Positions 34,129 through 43,315 of a stretch of DNA of 64,000 nt are shown here, one piece after another. The stretch covers positions 62,001 through 126,000 of the forward strand of contig NZ_LHPI01000025.1 in NCBI RefSeq assembly GCF_001274785.1, read 5' to 3'. The position numbers and the translations under genes were made by a program. Numbering within the stretch: the first letter of the stretch is position 1; the number at the start of each line of letters is the position of its first letter. The notes beneath the pieces were generated by a model, which ran no database searches, was not told the origin of the DNA, and worked only from the letters and a program-made list of their open reading frames with translations. The DNA comes from Vibrio hepatarius (GTDB taxonomy: Bacteria; Pseudomonadota; Gammaproteobacteria; Enterobacterales; Vibrionaceae).

Positions 34129-34487
34129 GATCTTACTCTTGGGTTATTAGCTTTATATAAAAGAGGTGAAGTGATTGTAGGAATTTCGCGGGCGATTTCA
34201 AATGCCCTAGATCAAGGAAGAGCGAAGCGTCTAGAGAGCAATCAGGTTTGGTTTTGTGACAAAAGACATAAAAACCTGTTACCGACTAGCAGAATCTGAA
34301 TAGTGACGTTTAGTATGTGACACTTTCAAACCTGTCGCCATTCGTCGAATTGTCGAGCAGTCAAAATGAATTTTGAAAAAAGGTATTGATCTTCTAGTAT
34401 TCTCGCACAATAGTAAAAAAAGAACTTAATTATTAAGTATGCCGTGCGTTAAAGCATCGCATTCATTATAGGACACTTGAGTCAAAT
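34129..34487. other. Divergent yciN/topA control region
   Basis: About 360 bases without a gene. AT-rich near topA, with possible promoter elements (TTGAAA at about 34373 with TAGTAT 16 bases on, or TTGATC at about 34387 with CAATAG). Arms CAGGTTT (34243-34249) and AAACCTG (34272-34278), with an inner TTTTGT/ACAAAA pair, could form a hairpin. No ribosome-binding site with a convincing frame in it. Confidence 0.35.
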
Positions 34488-37118
34488 ATGGGTAAGTCAC
34501 TGGTTATTGTGGAGTCGCCAGCCAAAGCGAAAACCATCAATAAGTATTTAGGTAAGGACTTCATCGTAAAGTCCAGCGTGGGTCACGTACGTGATCTACC
34601 AACTGCTGGCCAAAGTACTGGTCAGAAAGCAGCAGCGGTATCAACCAAAGGCTTAAGCCCTGAAGAAAAAGCCCGAATCAAAAAAGAAAAAGATCGTAAA
34701 TCACTGATCAAGAAAATGGGTATCGACCCATATCATGGTTGGGAAGCAAACTACCAAGTGCTTCCTGGCAAAGAGAAAGTGGTTGCTGAACTTCAGAAGC
34801 TGGCTAAAGATGCAGATTGCGTCTATCTCGCAACCGATTTAGACCGCGAGGGAGAGGCTATCGCTTGGCACCTTCGTGAGATCATCGGTGGCGATGAAGA
34901 GCGATACAAACGCGTTGTATTTAACGAGATTACCAAAAACGCTATCCAACAAGCTTTCCAGAGCCCTGGTGAGTTGAGCATGGATGGGGTTAACGCACAG
35001 CAAGCGCGTCGTTTCATGGACCGAGTAGTAGGCTTTATGGTCTCACCACTCCTATGGAAGAAAGTCGCGCGTGGCCTGTCTGCGGGTCGTGTACAGTCTG
35101 TTGCGGTAAAATTACTTGTTGAGCGTGAACGCGAAATCAAAGCGTTTGTTCCAGAAGAATTCTGGGATATTCACGCGGACACCAAAACGTCAGATAAAAC
35201 GGACTTCCGTTTACAAGTGGCGCAAAAAGACGGTTCTGCATTTAAGCCTGTCAATGAAGCGGAAACTAAAGCGGCAATGTCAGTGTTGGAAAAGGCCGCT
35301 TACGAAGTGTGTAAGCGTGAAGACCGTCCGACATCAAGCAAGCCTTCTGCACCATTTATTACGTCTACGCTACAACAGGCGGCAAGTACGCGACTCGGTT
35401 ACGGCGTTAAGAAAACAATGATGCTTGCGCAGCGTTTGTACGAAGCGGGTTACATCACCTATATGCGTACCGACTCGACGAACCTAAGTGCGGAAGCGGT
35501 TGATACTGTTCGTGACTACATCAACAGCGAATTTGGTGAAGCTTACCTGCCAGCGAAAGCGAATGTGTACGGTAGCAAGCAAGGTGCACAAGAAGCGCAC
35601 GAAGCGATTCGCCCTTCAGATGTGACAGTGAAAGCGGAAGACCTAAACGGTATGGAAGCAGACGCTCACAAGCTTTATTCGCTGATCTGGAATCAATTTG
35701 TTGCTTGTCAAATGACGCCAGCAAAATACGACTCCACGACTGTCAGTGTTAAAGCAGCAGAGTACACGCTGAAAGCAAAAGGTCGCATCCTTAAGTTTGA
35801 CGGTTGGACTCGCGTTCAACGCCCATTAGGTAAGAATGAAGACCAAATCCTGCCGGCGGTTCAAGTCGGTGATAAGATCGAGCTGATTAAACTCGATCCT
35901 AAGCAACACTTCACCAAGCCGCCAGCACGCTTTACTGAAGCTGCGTTGGTTAAAGAGCTTGAGAAGCGTGGTATTGGCCGTCCGTCTACGTACGCATCGA
36001 TCATTTCAACTATTCAAGACCGTGGCTACGTAAAAGTCGATCAGCGCCGTTTCTACGCCGAGAAAATGGGTGAAATCGTTACAGACCGTCTGGATGACAG
36101 TTTCCATGAGTTGATGAACTATGAGTTCACGTCACGCATGGAAGAAAAACTTGACCAAATCGCAGAAGGCCAAGTGAACTGGAAAGGCGTTCTGGATAAT
36201 TTCTTCAAAGACTTTACTGGTGACCTAGAAAAAGCGGAGCAAGACGAAGACCACGGTGGTATGAAGCCAAACCACATCGTCTATACGGACATCGAATGTC
36301 CAACGTGTTCTCGTCCGATGGGTATCCGTACTGCATCAACCGGTGTGTTCCTAGGTTGTTCAGGTTACGCGTTACCACCGAAGGAGCGTTGTAAAACAAC
36401 CATCAACTTGGGTGACGAAGAAGGCATTATCAATGTGCTTGAAGAAGACGTTGAAACCGCTGCACTTCGCGCTAAGAAGCGTTGTCCAATCTGTGAAACC
36501 GCGATGGACGCTTACCTAATCGACGATAAGCGCAAACTGCACGTTTGTGGTAATAACCCGAACTGTGAAGGTTATGTGGTCGAGCACGGCGAATACAAAG
36601 TGAAAGGTTATGACGGTCCAGTTGTCGAGTGTGACAAGTGTGGCAGCGACATGGTGCTGAAGAACGGTCGCTTTGGTAAGTACATGGACTGTACTAGCGA
36701 AACCTGTAAGAACACTCGTAAGATTCTAAAGAATGGCGAAGTTGCGCCACCAAAAGAAGACCCAGTGCACCTTCCTGAGCTACCGTGTGAAAACTCAGAC
36801 GCGTACTTTGTACTTCGTGATGGTGCGTCAGGTCTATTTTTGGCCGCGAGCACGTTCCCTAAATCGCGTGAAACACGTGCACCGTTGGTAGAAGAGTTGG
36901 TGAGATTCAAAGATCGTTTATCACCAAAATTCCACTACCTAACGGAAGCGCCACAAAAAGACCCTGATGGTCTACCTATGGTTGTTCGCTTTAGTCGTAA
37001 GTCTAAAGAAAACTACGTGCGTTCAGAGATTGATGGCAAGCCATCTGGTTACACTGCTCTGTATGTCGACGGTAAGTGGGAAATCACAGATAAACGCAAG
37101 AAACCGGCGAAAAAATAG
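34488..37118 (+). CDS. topA: DNA topoisomerase I
   Basis: A type IA topoisomerase of 876 residues that relaxes negative supercoils. The TOPRIM start is LVIVESPAKAKTINKYLG. An insert rich in Lys (about 50-80) follows. The acidic triad is in ATDLDREGEAIAWHLRE. The catalytic Tyr is at about residue 325 in GYITYMRTDSTNLS. Zinc fingers lie towards the end: CPTCSRPMG...CSG, CPICETAMD and CDKCGSDMV. The C-terminal basic tail ends KKPAKK. Monocistronic, with a terminator. Confidence 0.97.
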   Translation: MGKSLVIVESPAKAKTINKYLGKDFIVKSSVGHVRDLPTAGQSTGQKAAAVSTKGLSPEEKARIKKEKDRKSLIKKMGIDPYHGWEANYQVLPGKEKVVAELQKLAKDADCVYLATDLDREGEAIAWHLREIIGGDEERYKRVVFNEITKNAIQQAFQSPGELSMDGVNAQQARRFMDRVVGFMVSPLLWKKVARGLSAGRVQSVAVKLLVEREREIKAFVPEEFWDIHADTKTSDKTDFRLQVAQKDGSAFKPVNEAETKAAMSVLEKAAYEVCKREDRPTSSKPSAPFITSTLQQAASTRLGYGVKKTMMLAQRLYEAGYITYMRTDSTNLSAEAVDTVRDYINSEFGEAYLPAKANVYGSKQGAQEAHEAIRPSDVTVKAEDLNGMEADAHKLYSLIWNQFVACQMTPAKYDSTTVSVKAAEYTLKAKGRILKFDGWTRVQRPLGKNEDQILPAVQVGDKIELIKLDPKQHFTKPPARFTEAALVKELEKRGIGRPSTYASIISTIQDRGYVKVDQRRFYAEKMGEIVTDRLDDSFHELMNYEFTSRMEEKLDQIAEGQVNWKGVLDNFFKDFTGDLEKAEQDEDHGGMKPNHIVYTDIECPTCSRPMGIRTASTGVFLGCSGYALPPKERCKTTINLGDEEGIINVLEEDVETAALRAKKRCPICETAMDAYLIDDKRKLHVCGNNPNCEGYVVEHGEYKVKGYDGPVVECDKCGSDMVLKNGRFGKYMDCTSETCKNTRKILKNGEVAPPKEDPVHLPELPCENSDAYFVLRDGASGLFLAASTFPKSRETRAPLVEELVRFKDRLSPKFHYLTEAPQKDPDGLPMVVRFSRKSKENYVRSEIDGKPSGYTALYVDGKWEITDKRKKPAKK

Positions 37119-37135
37119 GTTAAGATAATGCGAAT

Positions 37136-37159
37136 AAAGCAGCCGATAGGCTGCTTTTT
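37136..37159 (+). terminator. Intrinsic terminator of topA
   Basis: AAAGCAGCC (37136-37144), loop GATA, GGCTGCTTTTT. About 18 bases past the topA stop. Confidence 0.88.
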
Positions 37160-37608
37160 CGTGGATCGCATAATTTCAAACTGCAGCGACACTTGTTATC
37201 GAATTAACACTCGCTCTCCTTCCTCTACTCGCAAAGGGTAGTGTTCAATCAACCCTTGAGCTTGCTTACTATAAGCGTTATTTCATATGAAACTGATATG
37301 CGATGAGTGTCACTTTTATGTCGCTATATTGGGACAGTTTTGTATTTCAATTCCAAGATAATGTGAGCCACTTCCGGGTGATAAAAACTATTCATTGTAT
37401 GGTTATTAGTAACGTACAAATCAAATTGTAATCTTCCTGAAATACGATAACGTGTAGATGGGTTGTTTGGTTCGCTGAGTGCACCAAATGACTGCTTGTA
37501 ACGCTTGTTGTCTGGACTATCCAACGAGTCTCTGCGGGTAGTTTCAGAGATATGAGATAAGCCCCCAAATTATGCTTATCCTAAAAACTATAAAATGGAG
37601 AGAACTAT
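37160..37608. other. Long intergenic stretch before glgC
   Basis: About 450 bases with no recognised gene. An open minus-strand frame ends at 37324 and reads back to about 37550 without a good start. Its product looks protein-like (FYHPEVAHIILELKYKT) but I recognise nothing. Near glgC, GATAAGC (37556-37562) and GCTTATC (37574-37580) form an inverted repeat with a C-rich loop, 16 bases before the GGAGAG ribosome-binding site. The glgC promoter must lie in this stretch. Confidence 0.4.
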
Positions 37609-38826
37609 ATGGCTGGTGTTTTAGGTATGATCCTTGCTGGTGGAGAAGGCTCACGCTTACGTCCATTGACTGAATCTCGCAGTAAACCTTCGGTACCGTT
37701 TGGAGGCAGCTACCGACTAATCGATTTCGCGCTAAATAACTTTATTAACGCCGATCTGATGCGCATCTATGTTCTAACCCAATTTAAGTCGCAATCCCTG
37801 TTCCATCACCTGAAAAAAGGGTGGAACATCAGTGGTATTACAGATCGTTTCATTGACCCAATCCCTGCGCAAATGCGTACAGGTAAACGCTGGTACGAAG
37901 GTACCGCAGACGCAATCTATCAAAACTTACGTTTTATGGAGCTTGCAGAACCTGATCATGTTTGTATTTTTGGTTCTGACCACATCTATAAGATGGATAT
38001 CAAACAGATGCTGACTTTCCATCAAGAAAAGCAAGCATCTCTGACTGTTTCGGCACTTCGTATGCCGCTTTCTGAAGCCTCTCAATTCGGCGTCATCGAA
38101 GTAGACGAAGAAGGACGCATGATTGGCTTCGAAGAAAAACCTGCCAACCCAAAATCTATTCCTGGTGACCCTGAGCATGCATTGGTATCGATGGGTAACT
38201 ACATTTTCGAAGCACAAAAGCTATTTGCTGAACTGATTGAAGACGCAGATAACCCTGAGTCAACGCACGACTTTGGCCACGATATCATTCCAAAAATGTA
38301 CCCAAATGGCGATGTTTACGTGTACGACTTTAGCTTGAACACCATTCCGGGTGAGAAAGAAGAAGTTTACTGGCGCGACGTGGGTACGATTGAGGCGTAC
38401 TGGGAAGCGCACATGGATCTGCTGGGTAAAGACAGCGCATTCTCTTTGTACAACCGTAAATGGCCACTACATACTTACTATCCACCGCTGCCACCTGCAA
38501 CGTTTACAGACTCGGTGAACGGCCGTGTACAAATCATTGATAGCTTAGTGTGTAACGGCAGTTATGTGCGTGGCTCAAGAATCGAAAAATCGGTACTTGG
38601 TTTCCGCAGCAATATCGCATCAGCGTGTGACATCAGCGAATGTATTCTTTTGGGTGATGTCAAAGTGGGTGAAGGCTGTGTGCTTCGTCGCGTGATTATT
38701 GATAAAGATGCAGATATCGCCCCAGGTACGCAAATTGGTGTTAACCTAACGGAAGATAAAAAGCTGTACCATGTGTCTGAAAACGGCATTGTTGTAATTC
38801 CAAAAGGAGCACGCGTTGGCTACTAA
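37609..38826 (+). CDS. glgC: Glucose-1-phosphate adenylyltransferase (ADP-glucose pyrophosphorylase)
   Basis: An enzyme of 405 residues and the committed step of glycogen synthesis, making ADP-glucose. N-terminal nucleotide site GMILAGGEGSRLRPLTESRSKPSVPFGG, then RLIDFALNNF, FGSDHIYKMD, and FEEKPANPKS with the sugar-phosphate Lys. The C-terminal beta-helix has VLGFRSNIAS and the motif EGCVLRRVIIDKDADI. GGAG lies 8 bases before the ATG. Its stop overlaps the glgA start by 11 bases. A long leader with a hairpin suggests post-transcriptional control, which is inference. Confidence 0.96.
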   Translation: MAGVLGMILAGGEGSRLRPLTESRSKPSVPFGGSYRLIDFALNNFINADLMRIYVLTQFKSQSLFHHLKKGWNISGITDRFIDPIPAQMRTGKRWYEGTADAIYQNLRFMELAEPDHVCIFGSDHIYKMDIKQMLTFHQEKQASLTVSALRMPLSEASQFGVIEVDEEGRMIGFEEKPANPKSIPGDPEHALVSMGNYIFEAQKLFAELIEDADNPESTHDFGHDIIPKMYPNGDVYVYDFSLNTIPGEKEEVYWRDVGTIEAYWEAHMDLLGKDSAFSLYNRKWPLHTYYPPLPPATFTDSVNGRVQIIDSLVCNGSYVRGSRIEKSVLGFRSNIASACDISECILLGDVKVGEGCVLRRVIIDKDADIAPGTQIGVNLTEDKKLYHVSENGIVVIPKGARVGY

Positions 38827-40276
38827 GAATTTTTCTATTCTCTTTGTAGCATCGGAAGTTGAAGGATTGATTAAAAGCGGTGGCTTGGCAGATGTTGCCA
38901 AGGCACTGCCTGAAGCACTCCTAGAACTTGATCAAGATGTTCGATTAACCCTTCCTGCATACCGAAAGGTTAATGGTATTGAATCTGCACCAGTTTTGCT
39001 GGAAACCAAACTAGAGCATTGGCCACATACAGAGTACAAAGTTCGTGAATTGACGGCTGCAGGCGTGAAAGCTTACGCGATTGATTGTCCGCAGTATTTT
39101 GACCGTCCAGAAATGTACGCTGAAAACAACCAAGCGTATCAAGACAATGGCGAGCGTTTTGCGTTCTTTAGCGCGGCTTGTCTCGATATGTTACCAAAAC
39201 TTGGTTTTCAACCTGACATCATTCATGCCAACGATTGGCATACGGGCTTTGTGCCATTCCTACTGAAACATCGCTATGGAAACGATGCGTTTTTTGCTCA
39301 AACGAAAAGTGTCATCTCTATCCACAACGCGGTATTCAAAGGGGTGTTCAGTTACGACGAGCTGCAATGTTTACCTGAGTTTCATGGGCGATACGCACCT
39401 GATGCAGCGGTAAGCACCACTCACGTCACTATGCTCAAAGCCGGTGTGATGAATGCAGATAAAATTAATGCAGTAAGCCCAACCTATGCAGAAGAGTTGA
39501 AGACGCAGCTAGGTAGCCACGGTATGGCGGCTGAGTTTCAGTCACGTGCTGACGATTTAGTCGGTATCCTTAATGGATGCGACTATTCGGCGTGGAACCC
39601 TGAAACCGATCCTCTGTTGCCTGCGAACTATCAAGCTGATGAAGCAAGTATGGTTGAGGGTAAAAGTGCCTGTAAGCGCGAGTTACAAAAACGCGTGGGT
39701 TTGCAGGTCAGAGACGTTGCCATGTATGGCATGGTGTGTCGTTTGACCAACCAAAAAGGCGTTCACTACCTATTGCCAATCTTGTCTCAGTTCCTCAACA
39801 ACGATGTACAGGTTGTTGTGGTCGGAACTGGCGATCCTGTTCTCGCGTCGCAACTCAAAGAAGTTGAAGCGTTACATAGCGATAAATTCAAGTTTATCGA
39901 AGCCTATGATAACGGTTTGGCGCATTTGGTTGAGGCGGGTTCTGACTTCTTCCTGATGCCATCTGAATTTGAACCTTGTGGTTTGAACCAGATCTACAGT
40001 ATGGCTTATGGCACACTGCCGATAGTTCGCGGTGTTGGTGGCTTGAAAGATAGCGTGCATGATTTCGATACAGATCCACAAGTGGCGACTGGTTTTGTAT
40101 TTCTAGAGCCAGAACCCACTGCTTTGTTGTTGACAATGCAGCGTTCGTTACTGCTGTATGCTCAGCAACTCAGCGAGATTCGACGCGTGCAGCTTTATGC
40201 AATGCAACAGAATTTCTGTTGGAATAAAGCCGCGCAGGAGTATATCAAGCTTTACCAACAAGCATTTCAATACTGA
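38816..40276 (+). CDS. glgA: Glycogen synthase
   Basis: A GT5 enzyme of 486 residues that extends glycogen with ADP-glucose. N-terminal motif FVASEVEGLIKSGGLADVAKALPEAL (KxGGL type), HANDWHTGFVPFLLKH, VSPTYAEEL, NGCDYSAWNPETDP, and the C-terminal EFEPCGLNQIYSMAYGTLPIVR. The start is a TTG at 38816, with AAAGGAG 6 bases upstream inside the end of glgC. This fits coupled translation. Terminator after the stop. Confidence 0.94.
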   Translation: MATKNFSILFVASEVEGLIKSGGLADVAKALPEALLELDQDVRLTLPAYRKVNGIESAPVLLETKLEHWPHTEYKVRELTAAGVKAYAIDCPQYFDRPEMYAENNQAYQDNGERFAFFSAACLDMLPKLGFQPDIIHANDWHTGFVPFLLKHRYGNDAFFAQTKSVISIHNAVFKGVFSYDELQCLPEFHGRYAPDAAVSTTHVTMLKAGVMNADKINAVSPTYAEELKTQLGSHGMAAEFQSRADDLVGILNGCDYSAWNPETDPLLPANYQADEASMVEGKSACKRELQKRVGLQVRDVAMYGMVCRLTNQKGVHYLLPILSQFLNNDVQVVVVGTGDPVLASQLKEVEALHSDKFKFIEAYDNGLAHLVEAGSDFFLMPSEFEPCGLNQIYSMAYGTLPIVRGVGGLKDSVHDFDTDPQVATGFVFLEPEPTALLLTMQRSLLLYAQQLSEIRRVQLYAMQQNFCWNKAAQEYIKLYQQAFQY

Positions 40277-40288
40277 TAAAGTTAGAGC

Positions 40289-40318
40289 AAAGGCGTCAAT
40301 TGGCGCCTTTATTCATTT
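40289..40318 (+). terminator. Intrinsic terminator of glgCA
   Basis: AAAGGCGTCAATTGGCGCCTTT forms a stem AAAGGCG/CGCCTTT with extra pairs, followed by ATTCATTTTA. It lies about 12 bases past the glgA stop. Confidence 0.75.
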
Positions 40319-40560
40319 TAATCCCATGCCTAAGGACACGAATTTGATTTTGAGGAATTAAAAGCACGCGACTTTGTGGTAGTCTGCATGCCCGCAAAAC
40401 CAGAACATTCAGCCACGACCTACATTGTGTGTGCTCTCTGTCAGCTAAACTAGTCTGATGGGCACAAGATGGTGCTGAGCAAGTGGCGGTATATAATCAC
40501 TTACAAAGTTCTTTGATAACGACCGGAAAGTGAGTCGGTCAATTTGGTAGTATTAGCGAT

Positions 40561-41364
40561 ATGACTTCATCCCTGCTTTTTCATAAAACGTTCGAACATC
40601 CAACCAGCGATGAATGGGTGGTGTTTGTGCATGGCGCGGGTGGCAGTTCATCGATTTGGTTTAAACAGATCAAAGCGTACAAACAGCATTTCAATCTGCT
40701 TTTCGTCGACCTGCGTGGCCACGGTAAATCCAATCAATTGCTCAAAGAACTGATCGCCAATCGCTATACCTTCAAAGAAGTCACTCAAGATATCGTTAAG
40801 GTGCTTGACCATTTAAAGATCTCCTCAGCGCATTTTGTCGGAATGTCGTTAGGAACCATCATTGTGCGCAACATTGCGGAGATTTCTGCAGAACGTGTGA
40901 AGTCAATGGTGCTAGGAGGCGCTGTAACCCGCCTTAACACCCGTTCACAGTTCCTTGTCCGTGTAGGTGGCCTTTGCAAGCATATCGTGCCTTACATGTG
41001 GCTATACAGCTTATTTGCCTACATCGTGATGCCGCAGCGAACGCAAAAAGAGTCGCGCCACTTGTTTGTCCGCGAAGCCAAAAAGCTGTGTCAGAAGGAG
41101 TTTAAGCGTTGGTTTATTCTTACGTCCGAAGTGAATCCGCTGATGCGTTACTTTAAAGAACGTGAATTACCGATTCCAACTTTGTATCTGATGGGAGAGC
41201 GTGACTACATGTTCATTAAGCCGGTGAAAGAGATGGTCGAGGTTCATAGCCACAGTCAACTATTAGAGATCCCCGACTGTGGTCACGTGTGTAACGTCGA
41301 GCGACCAGATGAGTTCAACCAGCACTCGATTGCGTTTATCAAACAGCAGATCAAACCCGCTTAA
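40561..41364 (+). CDS. Alpha/beta hydrolase
   Basis: A cytoplasmic protein of 267 residues. The oxyanion motif VVFVHGAGGSSSIW starts the fold. The nucleophile elbow FVGMSLGT places Ser near residue 96. The acidic residue may lie in LMGERDYMF, and the catalytic His in IPDCGHVCNVERP. The substrate is unknown. It lacks a signal peptide. The 250 bases before it hold the glgA terminator and a GACCG/CGGTC hairpin at about 40518. Its stop codon shares the palindrome TTAA with the convergent DUF2007 gene. Confidence 0.85.
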   Translation: MTSSLLFHKTFEHPTSDEWVVFVHGAGGSSSIWFKQIKAYKQHFNLLFVDLRGHGKSNQLLKELIANRYTFKEVTQDIVKVLDHLKISSAHFVGMSLGTIIVRNIAEISAERVKSMVLGGAVTRLNTRSQFLVRVGGLCKHIVPYMWLYSLFAYIVMPQRTQKESRHLFVREAKKLCQKEFKRWFILTSEVNPLMRYFKERELPIPTLYLMGERDYMFIKPVKEMVEVHSHSQLLEIPDCGHVCNVERPDEFNQHSIAFIKQQIKPA

Positions 41365-41666
41365 GGTGATTCAGAGCCACAGTTCCAGCACAATGCAAAC
41401 TGTGGTTCGTTACTTTCTCCGCACTTGTGACAACGCCAGACTCGTCCAGTATCAGGTTGCTGATAATCGCCAACAATTGCTCGTGCAATGTCTACTTGAG
41501 AGACATCCAATAGCCACACATAAGGTTCACTCTGCTCTCCAAAAGGGATCTCTCCCTGCAAACCAAAGATACCTTCTCCACGCACTTCACAGGATATTTG
41601 CTGCGATTTAAGCAGTTCGCACACGATATGCGCTTCGGTTGGATTGTGGGCAGTAAAAATCTTCAT
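41361..41666 (-). CDS. DUF2007-domain protein with C-terminal zinc ribbon
   Basis: A protein of 101 residues. The DUF2007 (putative signal-transducing) domain fills residues 1-70: MKIFTAHNPTEAHIVCELLKS, then VEVRGEGI-type and PYVWLLDVSQVDIARAIV. The end RCHKCGESNEPQFALCWNCGSE is a four-cysteine zinc ribbon. Function unknown. Its ATG overlaps the stop of the upstream membrane protein gene by one base (TAATG), so they are coupled. Confidence 0.82.
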   Translation of the reverse strand: MKIFTAHNPTEAHIVCELLKSQQISCEVRGEGIFGLQGEIPFGEQSEPYVWLLDVSQVDIARAIVGDYQQPDTGRVWRCHKCGESNEPQFALCWNCGSESP

Positions 41667-42358
41667 TAGGAATGGCCGTTACCCGTTTGCGGCGTGCCTT
41701 TCAGTTTTGTCATAACCCATTTTGCACACACGGGAAACAGACCAAGCAAGGCGAAAGAGAGCAAAACGGAAGGGGAGACAATGCCCGATAAGCTTTCAAT
41801 TTGTGCCAACTGTGTACCAGCGTTGAGGTACACCGCGGTACCCGGCAGCATGCCTAGTTGACTGACCAAATAGAAACGCGCTGTCGATAGCGGCGTTAAA
41901 CCCATCAGCAAGTTGATGAGGAAAAATGGAAATACAGGGATTAAGCGCAACGAGAATAGGTAAAATGCGCCATCACGCTCTATACCTTGGTTGATGGCAT
42001 TGAGTTTGTCACCGAATTTGCTTTGAACCCATTCCCTTAACAAGAATCGGCTGCTTAAAAAGGCCAGTGTCGCGCCGATGGTGCTAGCAAACGAAACTAG
42101 GACCAAACTAGTCCAGAAACCGAATAGGGCGGCACCTAACAGTGTGACAACCGCCGCGCCGGGGATGGAAAAGGCGGTAATTGCGACGTAGGCAAGAAAG
42201 TAAACCGATGCCGCAAGAGCGAAATTACTATCGATGTAGTCAGCGAGGGCGACTTGTTGCGCTTTGGCGTTTTCAAGGGTGAGGTATTGGCCAAAATTGA
42301 CGGCTAGGAACACAATTAAGCCAACAAGTAGCAAACCAAGGATCAATTTTTTATTCAT
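41666..42358 (-). CDS. TVP38/TMEM64-family membrane protein
   Basis: An inner-membrane protein of 230 residues. Hydrophobic segments lie near 5-22, 48-70, 72-95, 140-160 and 190-212. The DedA-type motif region is FSIPGAAVVTLLGAALFGFW, followed by GATLAFLSSRFLLREWV and LFSLRLIPVFPFFLINLLMGLT, the SNARE-associated (PF09335) pattern. Members are probably lipid or proton-coupled transporters, with no fixed role. Operon with the DUF2007 protein. Confidence 0.87.
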   Translation of the reverse strand: MNKKLILGLLLVGLIVFLAVNFGQYLTLENAKAQQVALADYIDSNFALAASVYFLAYVAITAFSIPGAAVVTLLGAALFGFWTSLVLVSFASTIGATLAFLSSRFLLREWVQSKFGDKLNAINQGIERDGAFYLFSLRLIPVFPFFLINLLMGLTPLSTARFYLVSQLGMLPGTAVYLNAGTQLAQIESLSGIVSPSVLLSFALLGLFPVCAKWVMTKLKGTPQTGNGHS

Positions 42359-42481
42359 AACAACACCCTATTAAACGCTGCCTAAGAGTACAGCATGGGA
42401 AGGTAAATAACCTTCGATACACGAAATTATTGATATACCGGATAAGAACGTCAAACTCAGTTTAAAATTTCCTCTAGATAT

Positions 42482-42510
42482 AAAAAAAGTCAGCGCAAGC
42501 TGACTTTTTT
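42482..42510 (-). terminator. Intrinsic terminator of tfoY
   Basis: AGTCAGC (42488-42494), loop GCAA, GCTGACT (42499-42505), with T-runs on both sides. On the minus strand the T-run follows the tfoY stop by about 30 bases. Confidence 0.88.
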
Positions 42511-42523
42511 CATTTAGTTATAC

Positions 42524-43117
42524 TCAATTTTTTAGCTGTTCAAGCAGCTCTTCTCGACGCGAGTGAGGTATCACTGACCAGTGAGTGCCGTTGATTGCCC
42601 CTTCTAACGCCCATAGAAGTTCAATATTTACACTCGATGTGTGTGTCGACTGAATCGCTTTGAATGCTTCAACTGCACCTGCGTCTTCAAGAGACTCAAC
42701 ATCATCAATGCCTGCTTTCTTAAGCATTCTTTCCGTCGCTAAACGAAGGTTTGGCAAATCTTTTAAACGGTTAGGTTTAGCTTTAGATTGACGTTGTTTC
42801 TCTTCTTTCGCAGCGCTAAGCGCTTCTTGAGCAATATCCAAAGTTCGCTGTATATCAGCAACCCATTCATCTGTAAGTGCAAAATATTTGGTAACAACGG
42901 GAAAACCGCGTTTTTTATAAATGTATGGTTCTAGCCCCAACGCCTTAAACTGTTTTGAGAGTTTGTTGTTTGCTCTCATGTGCAGCTTGTCATTGACCAC
43001 TAGTGCAAACATTGTATCGTCCGCGAAGATGCCGAAGCCGCCGAACATCGAACGAGAGTGTATTTGACCTAATTGTTCAAATAGTCTCATCGAGTCTTTT
43101 AGTATTGGTTTATCCAT
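42524..43117 (-). CDS. tfoY: TfoY, TfoX/Sxy-family regulator
   Basis: A protein of 197 residues. TfoX N-terminal domain: RSMFGGFGIFADDTMFALVV, then YIYKKRGFPVVTKYFAL. C-terminal domain: LKDLPNLRLATERMLKKAGI and LLWALEGAINGTHWSVIP. I call it TfoY rather than TfoX because a class I c-di-GMP riboswitch precedes it and purR-torD-torR follow, as at the V. cholerae tfoY locus. TfoY there promotes motility and type VI secretion. The start at 43115-43117 agrees with the family. A longer frame begins with GTG at 43189 and has no family support. Confidence 0.9.
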   Translation of the reverse strand: MDKPILKDSMRLFEQLGQIHSRSMFGGFGIFADDTMFALVVNDKLHMRANNKLSKQFKALGLEPYIYKKRGFPVVTKYFALTDEWVADIQRTLDIAQEALSAAKEEKQRQSKAKPNRLKDLPNLRLATERMLKKAGIDDVESLEDAGAVEAFKAIQSTHTSSVNIELLWALEGAINGTHWSVIPHSRREELLEQLKN

Positions 43118-43253
43118 GCTGTGTTTTCTCGGTGTATATGTATACGCCACCAATTCAGGTCCGAGAGAGTAGCAAAATAATGCAGACACAATGTCAATAA
43201 GGTGTCATACAAGTGCATATTCCATGTGTTTTATGAAACCACTCTAGAATACG

Positions 43254-43273
43254 GTTCCGGAAGAGAGCGGAAC
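43254..43273 (-). other. Hairpin in the tfoY leader downstream of the aptamer
   Basis: GTTCCG (43254-43259) and CGGAAC (43268-43273) pair with an 8-base loop. It lies about 45 bases beyond the aptamer 3' end and has no T-run, so it is not an intrinsic terminator. It may be part of the expression platform. Confidence 0.4.
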
Positions 43274-43315
43274 GCCTTGTTGACGAAGAACCTTGTCTAT
43301 TACATTTGCATTTTG

